Assembly: GCA_963281155.1 (NCBI GenBank)
Contig: CAUJLY010000005.1
Location: 186,001-250,000 of the forward strand
Direction of reading: 5' to 3'
Origin: Rhabditophanes sp. KR3021
Taxonomy: Eukaryota; Nematoda; Chromadorea; Rhabditida; Alloionematidae
Length of the DNA: 64,000 bases
Position 1 is the first letter of the stretch; the number at the start of each line of letters is the position of its first letter. The translations under genes were made by a program, and so were the position numbers. Under the pieces are notes generated by a model that searched no databases, was not told where the DNA came from, and saw nothing but the letters and a program-made list of their open reading frames with translations. Positions 9,842-21,505 of the stretch are shown one piece after another.

Positions 9842-12800
9842 TTAAACGCCACATTTACATTTGAGATTCCTCTGCTCCCCACAGGGGTTATTTCCAACTG
9901 CACAATACCAGTCATGGTAAAAGAATAAAAACATGGTTGAGAATAAAAGGGAAACGTAAAACATTAGAGAAATTAGTTCCAATCTTCTGATCACTACTTG
10001 CCATTTGCCATGAATGTCGTCTTGAGGTATCATTTGAGACATATCTTTGCGGATGTTTGCTACAGATGTCTCTACAGATTCGAATACTTTCATCGCTTCT
10101 TCGAGAGTTGTAGAAAAATATTGGTAAGAAAGAAGGTTGTCATTGGTAGATATGTTGAGTCTTTTCTTTAGATTGGTACGAGACTCGCTAGATTGGCGGG
10201 AGGCAAAATCTCTGGAAATAGCTGATTCGTTGAATAAGGTTGTTGAGTCTTGGTATGGCATGTCATGGGAAGACTCCCCATTATTTACTATTTTGACCAT
10301 TGACAAAGCACAATCCTTCATTTTACTATTATTTGCCAGTTGTCCCTCGTTCTGAAACATTCGCTGCTCATTTGAGGATTGAGGTTGACTGTCCTCCACC
10401 ATAAGTTCCTTCCTCAACAGCTTATCTTTTCTCTTTTCTGTCAAGACACGGTGGTGCATCTGGTTAGCAGCCGGAATATCAAACGACAACCAAACCAAAT
10501 ACCAAGGAATGACATGCTTCCTCCTGACATCCTTCTCCAAAAAGACAAACATGGAGGTTGTTACGGTAGACAGTCCAATGATTGCCAACAAAATAAAATA
10601 ATACAAACCAATCAAAGGAATGCCCGAAAAAGAACCTCTTCCCTTTCTGGTACTGGACATTGAGAACTTTGGCATATCCTCAACAATGGCCAACAAAATA
10701 ACTGACATTGACATAAGTGTCATGATGCCCAACCTAAATTTGGCATCTCTTACTCTGCCAGATGTAGAAGGTGTATGGAAACCAATGACAGCAACCAATG
10801 TTATGATCGTGGATGGAATAACCAAATTGAAGACATAATAAAAAGATTGCCTGACCATGACTAGATCTATGATAATCATCTCCCAAAACAGAGGTGGATC
10901 CAGGTAATCGTAAAGGAAACCGTCAGCAGTAACAGTCGAGTGGACTTTGTCTAATTCCCATTCTTGGTTGTCGTAGAAGTCGATGAGGGAAAGGTTTTTG
11001 GAGTAGAGGGAATATTTGATGGAGTCGTTTGAATGAGCCCACGAGCCGAGCAGCAAAGAACATTGTTGACTAAATGTGATTGTTATTCTCTTCACCACAC
11101 ACAACCAACTTACATATCAAAAGGAAAAAATCGAACGTCGAGTTTACATAAACTTTCAGTACTGAATGGAATATAATATCTGATATGACCTGTTAAACAA
11201 AGACGCTACATTCAAGAATATATCTATTATCAATTACCTGTATAATTAACCCGCACGTCATTGTTACTGAGCAGTTTAACGGCATCATTGAAGTTTAATG
11301 AATAATAAAGAGAAAATTCGGGAATCCAAATTTCTGAGCTTGACATAAAGATCTCATTTGCTCCTTCATAGTTTTCGGGATTCCACCGCAGAAATTCGTC
11401 TTGCCAATACTACAACATTCAATTAACAAAAACAAATAAAGGAAATTAGATAAAAAATGTAGTTTGCCCATCTGTGTCTCTTTTTCATAATAATGTTGTT
11501 AACTTGTTCTATGAACAACTAATCAAAGTTATATGTTTCGCTGATCAGCTATACCAGGCAAAAAAGGTTTGATTAGGAGAAAACCTGTTGGCAGTAGTAA
11601 AGTAAAATATTGGATGTTTCATTCGATTGCAAGGGGCGATGTTGTGTATGCTTTAGATTAACAAGATACGAAACAATATTTTGTGATACAATCAAATTAT
11701 GGTCAGATATTGGTTGATTTACGTAGTGGTGTTTGCTGTATTTGCCTTTGGTGAGGACAAGCATCCAAGACTACCCAAAAGAAATGCTCGTATTGTGACG
11801 AAGGTAAATGTGTATTTTAACTATTTTTAATTAACTAAGTAGGATGTTATTGACTTCTGCCAACTCAACATCACAAATTCGTGTGGTCGGGAAGGGCAAT
11901 GCATGTCGAAACGAAGCGGAAACAGATGCAAATGTCCTGAAGGTAAATTAATTCAGGGTCCACATTATTTATTCTAATTTGTTTTGCATTATTAGGCTGG
12001 ATGGGGCATGGGTGCAGGAGGCCTTGCCAAGACATTTACAAATCCTGTACTCAATGGGTTGAGCACAAAAGATGCGAATGGGCAAAACCAATTTCACCCT
12101 TCTTCGCCGACAATTGCCCTCTGTCTTGTGGGCAATGCCAAAGCAATGGCTTTTCCCTCCCAATACCATTACCACCTATCTTAGAACATGTTTCATTTAT
12201 GATTGGGAGGTGGAAGACAACCACAGCCACTGGTCAACGTTACCCCAGAAACATGGATGGACCTTATACGGAAGTGCTAGATATTTCAATTACCGAAGTT
12301 CCTGCCTTCGACAGGCCTCCACTTAACTTTAGGTTAGTTTGAAGTGATATGAGAGGCCTATTCCAAACTAACTATGAATGGTTATCTTATTAAAATTATG
12401 CAAATCAACCCCGACTAATGAATAATTCATCTTTTTCTGTTTACAGTTGCCGCGCCCAATCTCTTTCCTCGAAACTAGTCAACACCGAACTTGGATTTAT
12501 CACCATCAAACCATTCCTCGAAGACACCGGTTTTGTGGAATTCGACAAACCTAGCCATGGTCCCGACAAAATAGGCCTCGAAATGGCTAGTAATACGGGC
12601 ATCATAACTATCGAAGAAGGCGTAATCAAAAAGGATGTGGTAGTGTTGGAGATGACTCATCAAAAAGACTACTTTAATAAGTTTGCTGTTGACGTTTCTA
12701 TGAGGATCTTTAAAGTGGACCCTTCGAAGAGATTCTTGACAGAAGTTTCCACCGTTACATTCAAGGATGGCAGGCAACAGGTATGGAAGAAGGTCTTTAC

Positions 12801-13436
12801 AAAGGAATTTGATTATTTGAATGATTTTTGATTTTTATTGTTTTTAATAAAAGACTTACTAGTTCAAAAGATCCTGACAGTGAAATGGTATTCTTTACCG
12901 CGTCCTAACACAAATACTAATTAAATTGAAAAAGCCAAACTTACTAGTTTAACAATTTGATACAAAAAGACACTCATCGACACAGAAATTAATTTATTAG
13001 GATGAGCAACGGGACGAGTACCTTTTCTGTAATACTGAAGTAAATCCCTGTGCAAACGATACGTCACAGGAATCTCCTTCCTCTTGAGAGATCTAAAGTG
13101 CTTCGGCATCACCTCCTCACTATCCTCGTCATTGCCATCTTCGGCATTTCTCTTGACTCGACCCGACACCAAAAAGTCATCCTCTTCATGTCGGTTGAGA
13201 AAGGCAGGTTCCATCCAGGGCGGCAAGTCAGTCTTCTCAAAGTACCCCCACTCCGGATCCCTTTCCCTTGCCTCGATATTGGCTTGATCCTGCCTGAGTT
13301 GGACAACTCTATGCTCCCCCCAAAGTGGAGCATGACCCGGTCTAATTTTCTCTGTCTTGCATCTTTCAATCAAAAGCAACAACACAATTATTGATACCAA
13401 TTTAATCAAATTTTGATGGTAACCTTCGAACCACAT
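9842..13436 (-). CDS. Cys-loop ligand-gated ion channel subunit (nAChR-like, LGC type)
   Basis: Five exons, 12945..13436, 11585..11650, 11238..11409, 11114..11189 and 9842..11069, total 2034 nt or 677 residues. Exon 1 has a signal peptide (to about residue 27), an unusual linker of about 95 residues containing RVKR at 93-96, then the receptor N-terminal helix (RLHRDLLQYYRKGTRPV). Exon 3 begins YWQDEFLRWNP. The join of exons 3-5 restores the Cys loop (Cys258 to Cys272, 13 residues between, SLCKLDVRFFPFDIQQC). TM1-TM3, an intracellular loop of about 170 residues and TM4 follow, with a Cys-containing extracellular tail. No vicinal cysteines are seen in loop C, so it is a non-alpha type. M2 is divergent (DAKFRLGIMTLMSMSVILLA). 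Intron 1 (1.29 kb) contains a complete gene on the other strand. The small exon 2 is the least certain part; its phase and the start of exon 3 support it. Ligand unknown. Confidence 0.88.
11699..12831 (+). CDS. Secreted EGF-ShK-nitrobindin (THAP4-type heme-binding) protein, nested in a receptor intron
   Basis: Four exons, 11699..11803, 11843..11942, 11996..12332 and 12447..12831, give 308 residues. Order: signal peptide (about 1-18), an EGF-like domain (CQLNITNSCGREGQC, then CKCPEGWMGHGC) split by intron 2, a ShK six-cysteine domain (CQDIYKSCTQW to NCPLSCGQC), then a C-terminal beta-barrel of about 165 residues. The barrel has the nitrobindin/THAP4 hallmarks FMIGRWKT near its start, ELGFITIKPF and GIITIEEG in the middle, and a TEVSTVTF strand near the end. 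The human domain binds ferric heme b; nematodes carry secreted relatives. The gene is antiparallel to the Cys-loop receptor and lies wholly between its exons 1 and 2, starting only 48 bp from exon 2. An AATAAA follows the stop at about 12846. The role is unknown. Confidence 0.88.
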
Positions 13437-16400
13437 CGAGCCATAAAATAAGTAAATTAGGCACTCTGAAATAATTTACAAATTTGAAGGGTGTGTGTGT
13501 TTGGGGTAATTTAATTAATTTGCAAAATAATAAAGACAAACAAGATTCATTGGATATGGGGGATATATTTATTTCTTCAAAATTCTTTTATACAATTTAT
13601 GAGAGAGAGGTGACCTTTGTTGGAAACATAAAAGGGAAAATGGCTAAGGATGAGGTTAGAAAGATGGTTTGGATATGTTACGGTACAATCATTAAACACA
13701 CCAAATACTCACTTCACAGGACAAACCAATTCCTTGAACTTATTTAGCAAACTGACCCGAATATAGGTAATATGGTTTGTTGAGTAATGGTACAATAATA
13801 AGTGAAAAATAGAAGATAAAGGACCGATATATTTGAGGAAGGGTGCTTGATAGCACTCCAGATTCACGATCAGGCATGATCTATTATGAAGATTGGAAGG
13901 TGCGATAGATTGGATAGTTTGAGGTTCAGAGATGGGCAACAATACAAACAACCAGACACCACTTCGTGAGAAGAGGCATGAGTAAGGAAAGAGATGGGGT
14001 AGGATTCACCCCTCCCTGTGCAGATTCTTTTCTTAGAGAAACAAATATTGTCATCCATCTAGATGGTGCTCCAAGGCTTTTAATAAAGTTGTACACGTTA
14101 GTATACAGTGGTGTTGGACAAGAAAGCTCATCAAATGTGTCAAATGTATCTAGAGGCACACAAAAAGCAAACATAATTTGTTAAATATAGTCTAAATGTT
14201 CCTGGATAGTAGTGAAGAACAACGTTTGTTGGGCACAAAAATCATTACCATCATTAGATAAAAAAAAGGGAAGAAGATGTGGTACTTGTGGCTTTGGATT
14301 TTATATAATTAGCCTAATTAAGGTAGTGATAATAGTTGGTAAGAAGTGGGGATTTTATGAAGAATATACATACATATATAGATATCTAACTAATGTTATC
14401 TCCTTAAAGGCGCATCTACATATCTTTTGTAGCTTATAAATAATAGCAGTAGTTTGTATAAAGATAATTGTTTTGCCATTGGACACAATAACTTTTGATT
14501 ATAAATATTTTAATTTAATGGGTTTGACTGGTGTGTGTGGGGTGGTGGTGGTGGAAGTAGGAAAAATGAAAACAATGGAGAGAGTTTGATATTTTGTGGA
14601 TTTAGGTTGGGGGATGTGTTTTGATGAGTTAAAGTTTTGTAGTAGTATCTTGAAAACGACACAATAATACACTTTAAATTCATTAAAGTTATTGAACTAA
14701 AACGGAGAAGCCACAATTAATTCGAACTAAAGAAAGTGAATTCACCACACCAACTAATTAAAATTCACAACCACATCTATCTATCCATATAGGTTCTTGT
14801 GTAAAGAGTTCAAATCTTAGTTAGTATTAGTTGTTGAATATTCATTAAATAGATACTATTTAAAGTAATGCAATCTTAATTTGGTCCTCCACCACACAAT
14901 GCATTCAATCTTGAGGAAGTATTTATACCAAAAAGTTCTATTAATAAATTAAAGTTAAATGTTCAAATTAATTTGAGAGTCAATCACAATACTTAACAAA
15001 TAAATTCTTTGCATTTAAAGTAATAGTTTAGAGAGTGAAGTATTTGTGGTGCATCTTATTACTTCATACTTTTATATAAAAAAGATAAGGACAAAAAGAG
15101 GAAGAAGATGTGTTGTCAAAAGATGGACCTTATCTTTGTGGTTTGAAAATAATATTTATATTTAAAAAAAGTAACCAAAAAAGAAAAGTAGTGTGGAGGA
15201 TTTTTTGTTTGTACATTTAAAACTATACCATCTTCCAACTTATGATATCATTTTGGAAAGGTTCATGACCCGTCAGTAGGATGCGCCACCATTTATTTGA
15301 GTTGTCCTGTCATATTTGACTATATTTTTCTTGTTCAACAAAATCACTCCCTGTGGATTAATAGGGGAGATGTGTGTACAAAAGTCTTTGACACATATCC
15401 CTCCCTACAGAAATAGGCACAATTGTACTTAGACAATATATGTTGTGACTCAAGAATTTAAAACATATCAATTCGATTTGCCTTCAAAAGACGTCTAAGG
15501 GGAATCAAGATTGGTTGGAGGTTGTAAATGTCATCGCCACCACACCAAACCCAGCTACATTTTTTTAGCAACAATCAATTTAAAATAAAAAATGTATTAT
15601 ATATGAGAGGAGAGACTTTCTTTTTTGATTCCCAAGCAAGAACAAAAAAGGAAAAATGAGGTGGAGGATTGAGTTGTGTGAAGTATACACCTTTCACCCT
15701 CATTTAAAATGCCTAATTTAGAAACATTTACCTTACATCAAACTGACCACATCATTTCCTACTCCTAATAGATGCAAAAAAAGTAGTTCCTTATAACTTT
15801 TGGTTATACGTTGTTATAAATGAAGGAGTAACACTTGTTGTTCCTTTTTAAATGGCATTGTTAAGTCTTATCCTAAAATACTTTAACCTTCTGAACAAGT
15901 TAGCATGTCATGCAAATGAACAATAAATTGTATTTGTTTTTTGTAGGAATATATTTATCCAGGATTAATTTAAAGTATACCATACCTACATACAAAAACA
16001 TCCATTCAAATCAAATTCTACCACCACCCTCCCCTTTCCCAACAAAGACACGTTTTAACATCTAAAATGGTAAAGCATAATATATGTGTGTATGTGTATC
16101 TTTACTTAAAGGCAACAAACTTTTTAATTGACTACAATATTTACAAACAAAACAGTTAACTAAGTTTAGACTCTATTTAGGATACTTTGATGGTAATATA
16201 ATTTATTAAAGTTGGGATATATTGAAGCAAAAGAATTAGACGATATCTATGTTTGGTGTCCCCAGATATGAGGAAGTGGAATTGTGGGGAGAATAAAGTA
16301 TGCGTTGTATGGGTATAAAAGGAGAATAAGATGTCTTTACCGTTCGTATAAAGTTTGTGATAGGAAACGATTCATTTGGTAAGAAAAGTTACTTTTATGG

Positions 16401-17980
16401 AACGAGATTTAATATAGTATAGTATTACCCACAAACACTATGCTTTTCACTTTGCCTCCAAATTGCTTTCCACCAAGCGTAACGAAAAGACGCCTCAAGA
16501 AGGGGCCATAGTCAGAAGGGGATGTGGTTAGAGAGTTGTGGGCGCCAACTTCAGTGTGTTTTAGGAAAAGTGATTGGTATATGTATGTTCCTCTTTGAAC
16601 AATACAACTTATCTTTGCTTGGTTTGGGATATTAGTGGGAGATGGATGTGATTAGTATGATGTTGTTGATTGTAGTAATATATGTGGGACTAATTTGTAA
16701 ATAGTTAAGGTAATGTAGGTAGTATGTGGTTTTTTGTAATTAACAAAAGTAATGAAAGAATTTAATGAGGCAACATATTATTATGAAGGGAGTAAGACTC
16801 TAAATAAAATTGTCGTTAAGTGGGTGTGCATTATTATGATAATGTTCTAAATGGTTGGTACCAATTTGAAGAATCAATCAGAAGAAACAAGCAATAGGAA
16901 GCCATATGGAACAGACACCATCCGACCCCCACCAAAAGTATTCAGTTACGAAGTGTGTGACAAGTTGAGTGAAACTTGGCGATTATCACAAACTGGACAC
17001 ACAACCAATGTCTGAACCCCAAAAAAGGAGACTTAATCCGAAATCAACAAATCAAACTTAGCTGTACTTCTGATATTTGACTTCAAAATAAAAACAAACT
17101 ACATAGGCAATAACCAAAAAAGTGTATTTGTCTATATTTATATATTATTAATTTTGATATTTCTATTTCTTAGAAATGTATCTTATTCAAATACAGAATA
17201 ATTTGTATTGAAGCCAAAAATGGTATAAAAGATTTGTTATTTGTTTTATCAATAATCTGTTTAGCTAATATTGAATAGGGTAGGAAGATCTAGGAAATAA
17301 GGGCATGTGTGTGTATTCAATTACACACACTAAATCTGTTTCCTTTTGGGGGCCTGAATTATTATTATAAGAAGTGTGGTTAAGGAATAATATTTGTAGA
17401 TAATATATTAGTCATACCAATAAAATTATACCGCACCAAGATGTTATATTTATAAAAGAAGAAACAACCAAGTTTAGAATGTTTTGCCCAAAATGACATT
17501 CCATTCTATACCATTAAAAAAGTTAACTTAATCTTTTAATCTACTCATTATCTACTAACAGCTACACCACCAAATCCTTAACCATAATTATTCATGTCTT
17601 TCCTTACTAATATCACCACAAATAACAGTCCTCCGCCGCAACATGACACTCAATGGAATTAATTTTTTACCACAAATTACAACAAAAGCTTTTATAATGG
17701 CTTTTGGAGGTTGTGGTGGAAGATAGAAAGAAAGAAATGGAATAAGGATATTATTCACCACCACCAACTCTATTTTTATATGCATTTACTTAAAGCAATC
17801 AAAAATAAAGACATTACTTTAAGATGAGGAGATATGTAATATATTTTTATATCCAAATTTAAGTTCAAACAAAAGTAAATATGATTTTAAAATGTCTTTA
17901 AGAGGGAAGTTGTTTGTTTACAAATTATAGAGATTCTACAAGAAGAAGTTGTATAATTTAGGCTATTAATAAATGAAATT
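13437..17980. other. Gene-poor 4.5-kb region
   Basis: No ORF here has the look of a gene; the longest are under 90 codons and have low-complexity or stop-flanked translations. The sequence is AT-rich with purine-rich tracts and a GGT microsatellite-like run near 14533-14555. A perfect 9-bp stem with a 6-nt loop lies at 17307-17330 (GTGTGTGTA, loop, TACACACAC). The region may hold distal regulatory DNA for the divergently transcribed receptor on its left. I could not identify a tRNA, rRNA or known microRNA. Confidence 0.5.
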
Positions 17981-18509
17981 TTAATTGATGCCACGTTTTT
18001 TTTGTTCTTCTGAACTGTAACAGTACAGTTCACATTCTTGTTTGGTGCGGGGAGATCTCCATAGGTTGAAGTCGAGTTCGGGGCAGTATGGGAAGATGTA
18101 GGGTTCACATTGGTCAGTGTTGGAGAATCGATTGACTCTTCTGAACCATCGGTGGACTTTTTGAGCTGGATCCCGGGTGTTGACAGTCACATTAGGGCAA
18201 CCAGTCACGATCAAATCGTGCCACAACACAAATGGCATCGGGTCACAACCACGGGCCGGGGACCCAATTGGACAAGCACACAATTGGCACCCATTTCTTT
18301 CCGTAACAACAGCACAATCTAATCCAGTGCAAAGCATAGGAGGACAATTTTCGATGATCATCTTCCCCAAATCGCTTATAATAGCAGAGGTTCCTGAAAT
18401 GCAGTAAAATTGATTATCTTTGATTGGATGGATACTTACTTTGGGCTGAGTTGACGGACATCACACACAACCCCCAAATAAAACAACTAATTATTATGGT
18501 GTGCCTCAT
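17981..18509 (-). CDS. Secreted antistasin-like plus Kunitz domain protein
   Basis: Two exons, 18440..18509 and 17981..18393, joined in phase 1, give 160 residues. Exon 1 encodes a signal peptide of about 22 residues ending SVNSA. The mature part has an antistasin-like Cys cluster (CPPMLCTGLDC, then GCQLCAC) and, after a linker, one Kunitz-type fold (HRWFRRVNRFSNTDQC, then FPYCPE, QECELYC) carrying six cysteines. Both domains are used as serine-protease inhibitors, and Kunitz domains in nematodes also occur in cuticle and extracellular-matrix proteins. The P1 region of the Kunitz domain is not conserved enough to predict a protease target. It is an isolated gene with long spacers on both sides. 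Confidence 0.8.
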
Positions 18510-19800
18510 TTTTAATTAGACGTTCCAGCTCTAAAATAGAATCAATTTTATTAAATAGGCAAAGTAAAAGTATACTACATGTGTAAATTGATCCAAAAAA
18601 TGGGTCAAACACTTTTATTCCCAAAAATGAAAAAGATACTCTTTTTGTAATAAGAAGCAAGTAACAAAAAATATGAATTATTGTCACACTGACACATACA
18701 AATCAAAAGTCAAGTTGTTAAAACTAAAAATATTAAAAATATTCTGATTAAACACATATTACGCATCCTATAATAATATATGGCGATGATGGTTATAAAA
18801 TAGTAAAATAGATGTGTTATGTGGAAAATATATCTTCTTGAAGTTGTATGCATGTGCGTATAATGATGATGGCTGGCAAAAAGGGGTCCGCAAACGATCA
18901 TCTTCTCAATGACGGAAGGGTGTAGGTGAAACTGGTTCTGTGGCATGTGTACGTAGATATCTTTAGGTGGAGATGTTAATCTTTAGGAAAGGGTATATGT
19001 TTGGATGGTTAAAGGAAGTTTGAAAGGTGCGTGAATTCTTATCTTTTAATATGGTACATTTATTGTTTGTGGGGTTGTTGTTGTTTTGAAGTGAGGAACA
19101 CTTACTTTGCTTTTTTCGGAACTTCCTCAAGCAATTTTGGACATTTAAAATATTAACTACAAATAATTGGTAGCTAATTATTGTATTACCATTAAATCCT
19201 AAATAACATCCACTTTCTAATTTAAAAATGATGACAATTAAAAAATTCCATTTATATTATACTTATTATATAATTAATCAAATCAAAGAATCAAAAAGGT
19301 GCATAAAAAGAAGATGATAAGTTTGTCAATTGTGTGTAATATATTATTTGTTGACAAAAAAGAAGATACATGACAGAAGTTGTTTTAAGTTATAAAAAAA
19401 GATAAAAGTTGTAATGTTACACGCAACAAGGTTGTTTTATAAAAGTATATATATTAATTAGTGTATTTAATAGATATATTTAATAGAAAAGAGAAGCCTT
19501 TTGTGGTGTTGTGTTGGTTTTGTTGATCATTGTTTGTACTGTCTTTTTATTGTCAAATTGAGTGTTGTGGGTGTATTATGAATTTGTCCAAGTATGTTAA
19601 TAATAAAAGTTAGGCTCCCATATCTTTTTATTATATTCTTTTTGGTAGATGGTATGGATTGTTGGGAAATCATCTATTTTGACATATACAACAGCACACT
19701 TTTGGAATTGATGTTTCATTTACAAGAAGAAAGGGAAAATTGAAATGACGGTGGTGGCATTTCTGTATTGAAAATGATACTTGAACTACTTAGGCGGGAC
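18510..19800. other. Intergenic region, no gene seen
   Basis: AT-rich spacer between the Kunitz gene promoter and the 3' end of the B56 gene. Only short chance ORFs are present. T-rich tracts near 19440-19640 may belong to the B56 3' UTR. Confidence 0.5.
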
Positions 19801-21505
19801 TTAATTAGAAGTCTTTCTACTTGAGTCCACCACCTTTTTACCTGTATTGGGGGATTTATCTGTAGTTCCCATCATACTTGATCCTACTGATGATAGAGAC
19901 TTCTTGTCTTTGTTGACGAACGAAGTTAAAGATTCTTTGGATAAGATGGCGGGAGCTTTGTCGTTGGTTGGTGGATTCAGTTCCAAGTGTGCCAATTTCT
20001 TCCACAAATCTTCTCGTTCCTTTTCACGTTTCTTTTCTCTAGAATGTATGGTTAGTAAGATAATTAAAAGGAAAACTCACTTTTGTCTTTCAGCCTTATA
20101 ATTAGCAGTCAACTCATCAAACAATTTTCCATTCATCTCCATAAATGACTTCAAAACATTATATACAAGAGCCACAATAGTCTGATTCCAATGTTCTTTA
20201 CTAATTCGATAAAGAGCCGGAAACATAATAGGCATCACCTCCGTAGAAGATTCCTCAATCAACGAAATAATATACTCATTATTCCAGAAGTAAAGAGCCC
20301 TCTCAGCGACTTGGAAATGCGGTGAAGACACACACTTCGCCAATTGCTTAAACAAAGGATCAATAATTTTCTTAAATTGCTCCGGCTCAATGATGTCCAA
20401 AATTTCCTCTACCTCTCCCAAAAACATAACCTCCTTCGAACTACAAGTACGAGGCCAAAACTTGAGCAAAGCATCCAAAACTTGTGGTGTCAATGTAGAA
20501 TCCTTTTCAATAAATTGAACCACACAATACGCCAACTGAGCATGATACAGAGAAAGACACCTTGGTTTGTGAAGTGGCAACAGCACTCTCACCAAAAATA
20601 CCTTATGTTCTTGTTTGAGGGGCAAGGCAAAACCATTTATAATTGATCCTAAGATTTCAAGCAATTCTCCCACTCCGTTGAAAGAATCTGTTTCGAAGAC
20701 AAATGACAAAAACATGTTGTTGATTTGTTTGCGGATGAAAGCACGAAGGCCAAGGAATTTTCCGTAAATTCGATGTAGCACAGTCTTTAGGAAGTCTCTT
20801 TCTCTAGGGTCTTCAGAATCAAATAAATCAAGTAAATTGAGGACAAATCTTTGATCTATGTATTTTTTGCCAATTGTTGCTTGGAAGTCTCCTGATTCGA
20901 GGAATCTCAAAAATAATTCATAAACTAGTTGTAGGTGTGGCCAGGATACTTCGAGGGTAGGTTCATCTTCTTCTGGGTCAAATTCAGAATTGTCTGAGGG
21001 CGGTAAGACACGGAATATGTTGACACAGACCATTCGAATGATTTCGGGATATAGAGGTTCCACTATTGAGCCTTTCGTTGATGTGATGAAGTCGATTAGA
21101 TCGTTTAGGGCTGAACGTTTGATTTCTTTTGATTTGAGTTGAGCTACGGGATCGTAGAAGTCAAAGATCCTTTGGCATTGTCTTAGTTTTTCGATCATCA
21201 TAGTGGTTTGTTCGTTTGGTGGTGTATCTGAAAACAAAATAACTAAACAAAATGGATAAGTAATTACCTCTCAAGGGTGGAAGCGGCGTCAATTCGGGCT
21301 CATTATCCATGTGGTATCTGGAGCTGTTCATGTAGCACTTTCTTCTTCTGCTATTTCCTCTCTTTTGGAAGGGATCTATTTTGTCGACAAACTGATTTGC
21401 CGTTGCAGAAAGAGACTGGCCTCCAGTAGCTGCTCCTTGCATCTTTGGTGGGGGGATGTGGTGAGTTGCGGGGTTTCCGCCTAAAGAAGACTTTTCACTA
21501 GACAT
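19801..21505 (-). CDS. PP2A B56 (B') regulatory subunit
   Basis: Three exons, 21268..21505, 20081..21227 and 19801..20038, total 1623 nt or 540 residues, with introns of 40 and 42 bp. The central B56 repeat domain is nearly all on exon 2 and shows strongly conserved blocks, such as [57 protein letters not shown] and [19 protein letters not shown]. The N-terminal 80 residues are Ser/Pro-rich and variable, as in the family, and the C-terminus is a Lys/Ser-rich tail. B56 subunits direct protein phosphatase 2A to substrates with LxxIxE motifs and act in Wnt and insulin signalling and at kinetochores. I cannot tell which of the two usual nematode paralogues (PPTR-1 or PPTR-2) it matches. Confidence 0.95.

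Noticed and set aside
13050..13394. Plus-strand ORFs antisense to receptor exon 1
   Set aside because: Shadow frames of a real minus-strand exon.
12921..13436. Independent small secreted protein or neuropeptide precursor of 171 residues
   Set aside because: The last 45 residues are the N-terminal helix and first strand of a Cys-loop receptor, and a GTAAGT donor at 12944 keeps phase with the receptor exons.
13966..14184. Overlapping ORFs on both strands at 13926-14184
   Set aside because: Both strands being open reflects locally higher GC. Neither shows a domain, plausible exon borders or a credible start context.
14530..14556. GGT/GTG repeat as a G-quadruplex or satellite
   Set aside because: Too short and not made of four G-runs of three or more, so no structural claim is justified.
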